Below are positions 61,504-64,000 of a DNA stretch of 64,000 bases, in pieces. The DNA comes from CAZYSK01 sp964649415. Its GTDB lineage: Bacteria; Chloroflexota; Anaerolineae; B4-G1. The notes under the pieces were generated by a model that saw only the letters and a list, made by a program, of their open reading frames with translations, had not been told where the DNA came from and did not search any database. How positions within the stretch are numbered: the first letter of the stretch is position 1; each line of letters begins with the position of its first letter. The stretch spans positions 36,999 through 100,998 of the forward strand of contig CAZYSK010000014.1 of the NCBI GenBank assembly GCA_964649415.1, read 5' to 3'. A program made the position numbers and the translations under genes.

Positions 61504-62793
61504 CTAGTCACGCACGTCGACGCGCACGTCGGCATAGGCCGGCTTCCTGGTCAGCCCGCGCTTCAACCGGCATCCGCGCGCCTTCCCCGAACCACGGCCA
61601 TCCCGTCGCCCACGCCGGCCACGCCGGCAGGCGTGCCACAGCGCCTCTATGCGCCGTCTCAATGGCGTAGCGTCCAGGCCCAGCCGGAGCCGGAGCCAGG
61701 CCAGCACAGCCACGACGAGCGCGATACCGCTGAGCGAGAGCGCAGGCACCCACAGCGCCCTGAGACCGGCCCCGCGCAACATGATCCCGCGCACGATCTC
61801 CAGGTAGTGCTGAACCGAGGAGGCGGCAGATAGCACGCGCATCGGACCGCGCATGTCACCCGTGGGAACCAAGAACCCCGAGAGAGCGATCTCCAGCATC
61901 GCCAGCGCGAAGACGAAGAGCAGCGCCTGCTGCTGTGTGCGCGACACGAGCGAGATGAGCGTGCCCCAGGCGACCTGTACCAGGATGAAGGGCACGGTGA
62001 GAAACAGCAGAAGCAGCGGTGAGCCCCGCAGCGGGATCTCAAACCAAAGAATGACCACCCCCGTCATCAGGACCCCGTTCACCAGGCCCACCAGCAGAGT
62101 CGGAACGGCCTTGCCGGCCATCAATTCCAGGCGGCGGACCGGGGTGACACGCAGTTGCTCCAGCGTGCCCAGCTCCCGCTCGCGGGTGAAGCCCTGGGCG
62201 GCGATGATCAACGTCACTTCGTAGATGATCATCACCAGCATGATCGTGATAGCGTGAGGCCGGTCGTCGAGCAGGGCATTGAAGCGAGCCACGAAACGCA
62301 ATTCCACCGGCCCTGCACTGGCAACAGCGTGACGGGCAGTGAGATCTCGTACCACCTCGGCCGCGACGTTCTCAGTCGTCGCGATAGCAACGCTCGACAC
62401 CACGTGGTGGGAGCCATCGGCGACGACCTGAACCTCAGCACCTTGAAGCGGATCGGCCAACGCCTCCCCGTAGCCGGGGGGCAGCACGACGATGACGGAG
62501 ACCTGCCCGCTCTGCATCCACTCCTGGGCCTGGGCGACGCTGTCTCCATACGCTCTGATGAGCAGTTCGTCCGCCTGATCCAGCCTGGTCACCAACTCGC
62601 GGCTGGCCCGGCTGCGATCGAGATCCACGACGGCCAGCGGCAGGTTCTGCACCCCTTCTCCCGTCAATCCGCCCAGCAGCATCAGCTCCACCAGCGGTCC
62701 CAGAAGCACGAAGCCGAGCATCAGTTTGTCACGGCCTAGCTGCAAGAACTCCTTGACCACCAGGCCCCAGATACGGTGAAACGCGTCCCTCAT
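61504..62793 (-). CDS. ABC-2 type exporter permease, second of a pair
   Basis: The 429-residue protein has one span near 22-44 (LMLGFVLLGPLVELMLLGG), an extracytoplasmic domain (about 50-175), then five spans from about 180 to 395. GFTRERELGTLEQLRVTPVRRLELMAGKAVPTLLVGLVNGVLM near 225-267 is the coupling motif of ABC-2 permeases (E.GT.EqL.vtPv). A long basic Arg-rich cytoplasmic tail follows (about 400-429). The start at 62793 overlaps the stop of the preceding permease (TGATG). The pair resembles YbhS/YbhR. No ATPase gene is adjacent within the window. Confidence 0.88.
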   Translation of the reverse strand: MRDAFHRIWGLVVKEFLQLGRDKLMLGFVLLGPLVELMLLGGLTGEGVQNLPLAVVDLDRSRASRELVTRLDQADELLIRAYGDSVAQAQEWMQSGQVSVIVVLPPGYGEALADPLQGAEVQVVADGSHHVVSSVAIATTENVAAEVVRDLTARHAVASAGPVELRFVARFNALLDDRPHAITIMLVMIIYEVTLIIAAQGFTRERELGTLEQLRVTPVRRLELMAGKAVPTLLVGLVNGVLMTGVVILWFEIPLRGSPLLLLFLTVPFILVQVAWGTLISLVSRTQQQALLFVFALAMLEIALSGFLVPTGDMRGPMRVLSAASSVQHYLEIVRGIMLRGAGLRALWVPALSLSGIALVVAVLAWLRLRLGLDATPLRRRIEALWHACRRGRRGRRDGRGSGKARGCRLKRGLTRKPAYADVRVDVRD

Positions 62794-63902
62794 CAGTGTA
62801 TCCGTTTCTTGAAAGCCAGAGCGCCCAAACCGGTCCAGATCAGGGAGAGAACCAACATCCCAAGTGCAGGACGCCATACCTCGGCGAGCGTGGCCCCTTT
62901 CAGGAAAAGAGCCCGGCAGATAGTCACAAAGTGGGTACTAGGCAGGGCATAGGAGACCGCTGTGCCCATCAAATCGGTCGTGTCTATGGGGTCAATCAGA
63001 CCAGCCAGGAAGAAACCGGGGATGAAGAAGATGAACAGAGCGATGACAGTGGCAGCCTTCTGAGTGCGCACCAGGCTGCCAAGACAGATAGCCATGCCTA
63101 TGCTGGCGAGCAAGAAATCGGCCGTCAGCACGGTGAACAACGCGGGGTTGCCTCGAAACGGCACGCCGAATACCAGAGTCGCCACGATCCATACCGGCAG
63201 CAGTCCGACCAGCGCGGCGGTGACGTAAGCGATCAACTTGCCCCCCAGGTACTCCAAGCCATGCACCGGGGAAACGATGAGAGATTCCAGCGACCCGCTC
63301 TCGCGCTCCCGGGCAATCGCGAGCGCGGCAGCGATGACCGGCAGCGAAAAGACGAGCGGGATCAAGCCCGGGACCATGCTGTCTCGTTCGCTTGTGTCGG
63401 GCAAGTAGGCAGACTGGGAATGGATCTGCAACGGCGTCGGGGAGACGGATAACTGACGGCTCAGCGCCAGGCCGAAGGCCGCGGCGTGGCCCAGTAAGCT
63501 GCCGGTCGCCCGTCCGGCGACCGACGTGTCCACCCCATCCAGAATCACCTGCACCAGGGCCGTGTCGCCCCCCTGAACCGTATCGGCAAAGCCGGGCGGG
63601 ATGATCAAAGCCGCATCAATGCTGCGCTCGACCAGCGATGTCTCGATCTCCTCGTAGTTGGACACGAGGCCAACGGAGAAATCGTCGTCGCTGGAGAGCG
63701 TGGCAGCGAATTGGCGCGACAGCACGCTTCGATCCTGGTCCCACAACGCCAGATCGATGCGGCCGGTGCCACTCGTGAAGATGGCGGACAGTGCGACGAG
63801 GACGAATGCGGGGGACAGAAACACCATCCACAGCGTGCGGGGCTCGCGTAGGATGTGTCGGTATTCCTTAACCAGTACACTAACCAATCGGCGTATTGAC
63901 AT
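62793..63902 (-). CDS. ABC-2 type exporter permease, first of a pair
   Basis: The 369-residue protein has an N-terminal span (LWMVFLSPAFVLVALSAIFTSG, about 20-42), a large external domain (45-180) and five further spans. ALAIARERESGSLESLIVSPVHGLEYLGGKLIAYVTAALVGLLPVWIV near 205-250 is the ABC-2 coupling motif. The two permeases would form a heterodimer that needs a separate ATPase. I place the start at ATG 63902, nine bases after a TATAAT box, suggesting a leaderless mRNA; an in-frame ATG at 63992 lies upstream of that promoter. No ribosome site is visible before 63902. Confidence 0.86.
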   Translation of the reverse strand: MSIRRLVSVLVKEYRHILREPRTLWMVFLSPAFVLVALSAIFTSGTGRIDLALWDQDRSVLSRQFAATLSSDDDFSVGLVSNYEEIETSLVERSIDAALIIPPGFADTVQGGDTALVQVILDGVDTSVAGRATGSLLGHAAAFGLALSRQLSVSPTPLQIHSQSAYLPDTSERDSMVPGLIPLVFSLPVIAAALAIARERESGSLESLIVSPVHGLEYLGGKLIAYVTAALVGLLPVWIVATLVFGVPFRGNPALFTVLTADFLLASIGMAICLGSLVRTQKAATVIALFIFFIPGFFLAGLIDPIDTTDLMGTAVSYALPSTHFVTICRALFLKGATLAEVWRPALGMLVLSLIWTGLGALAFKKRIH

Positions 63903-63911
63903 AGACGCTGA

Positions 63912-63940
63912 ATTATAAAGCGAAAAGCGGCTTCCGTCAA
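63912..63940 (-). promoter_or_regulatory. Leaderless-type promoter of the permease pair
   Basis: TTGACG (63935-63940), a 17-bp spacer and TATAAT (63912-63917) on the minus strand, followed by 9 bp and the ATG at 63902. Confidence 0.7.
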
Positions 63941-64000
63941 TAGGACGAATTGACTCACTAAGAATGATACTGAAAGGGTATCGTTGACTCACGAGTAAAT

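Noticed and set aside
1..64000. Insertion sequences, prophage genes or integrases
   Set aside because: No transposase, integrase or structural phage protein was recognised in any frame, and no terminal inverted repeats with target duplications were noticed.

Overview
The window is GC-rich bacterial chromosomal DNA. It looks like a member of the Chloroflexota, most likely an Anaerolineae or Caldilineae relative. This is an inference from several traits: proline/threonine-rich linkers in surface proteins, a secreted beta-helix protein ending in a 'YLPIV' tail, many degenerate short-period intergenic repeats, DUF2089/DUF4097/SHOCT-type operons, and two-component-propeller proteins. No rRNA, CRISPR array, transposase or prophage gene was seen. 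Housekeeping genes present are rpoD (sigA), dnaN, rarA, selB and proC.

Layout. 1-10.3 kb: short, mostly co-directional metabolic or unknown genes (a partial methyltransferase, CPBP protease, DegV, WD40 protein, two GNATs, DUF1028, proC, secreted beta-helix protein, alpha/beta hydrolase). 10.3-16.9 kb: a tRNA-like hairpin, a UPF0175/PIN toxin-antitoxin pair, a sulfatase-fold hydrolase with Thr at the nucleophile position, D-amino-acid transaminase, and an APC permease fused to universal-stress domains. 17.0-21.3 kb: an operon behind a perfect consensus promoter encoding DUF2089, a DUF4097-like protein, an MFS exporter, a 33-residue membrane peptide and two SHOCT-like proteins; four of these proteins share one helical-hairpin motif.

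21.3-26.1 kb (minus strand): a two-gene membrane signalling unit. A Ser/Thr kinase with an external SUMF1-type domain is followed 11 bp later by a protein with an external vWA domain, one membrane span and a cytoplasmic SIR2-like domain. 26.3-28.2 kb: a MATE transporter flanked by short tandem repeats, and a degenerate nucleotidyltransferase. 28.2-39.7 kb: the most unusual block. It holds an ATPase-nuclease (DUF234 type), a 1991-residue receptor (signal peptide, propellers with 19 nearly identical Asp-box repeats, Y_Y_Y-like domain, one membrane span, cytoplasmic P-loop ATPase), a second ATPase with a C-terminal Death-like/effector-associated domain, a patatin phospholipase with intact catalytic residues, and a translationally coupled nitrilase. 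This looks like a sensor, transducer and effector chain, and is the best candidate for an undescribed system.

39.7-41.2 kb: a ten-copy, exactly 41-bp minisatellite running into the 3' end of a glycosyltransferase gene. 41.5-50 kb: a coiled-coil protein, selB, rarA, and a three-gene cluster of complex-I/Mrp antiporter-like membrane proteins in which the channel lysine is replaced. 50-61.4 kb: rpoD with a hairpin leader, an SH3b protein, a near-perfect parS site, an ABC-2 exporter, a repeat-rich membrane-anchored protein, a methyltransferase with a zinc ribbon, dnaN, a CDP-alcohol phosphatidyltransferase, an LpxL-like acyltransferase and a zinc alcohol dehydrogenase. 61.5-63.9 kb: two ABC-2 permeases behind a leaderless-type promoter. 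The closeness of parS, dnaN and rpoD suggests, without proving it, that the window lies in the origin-proximal part of the chromosome.
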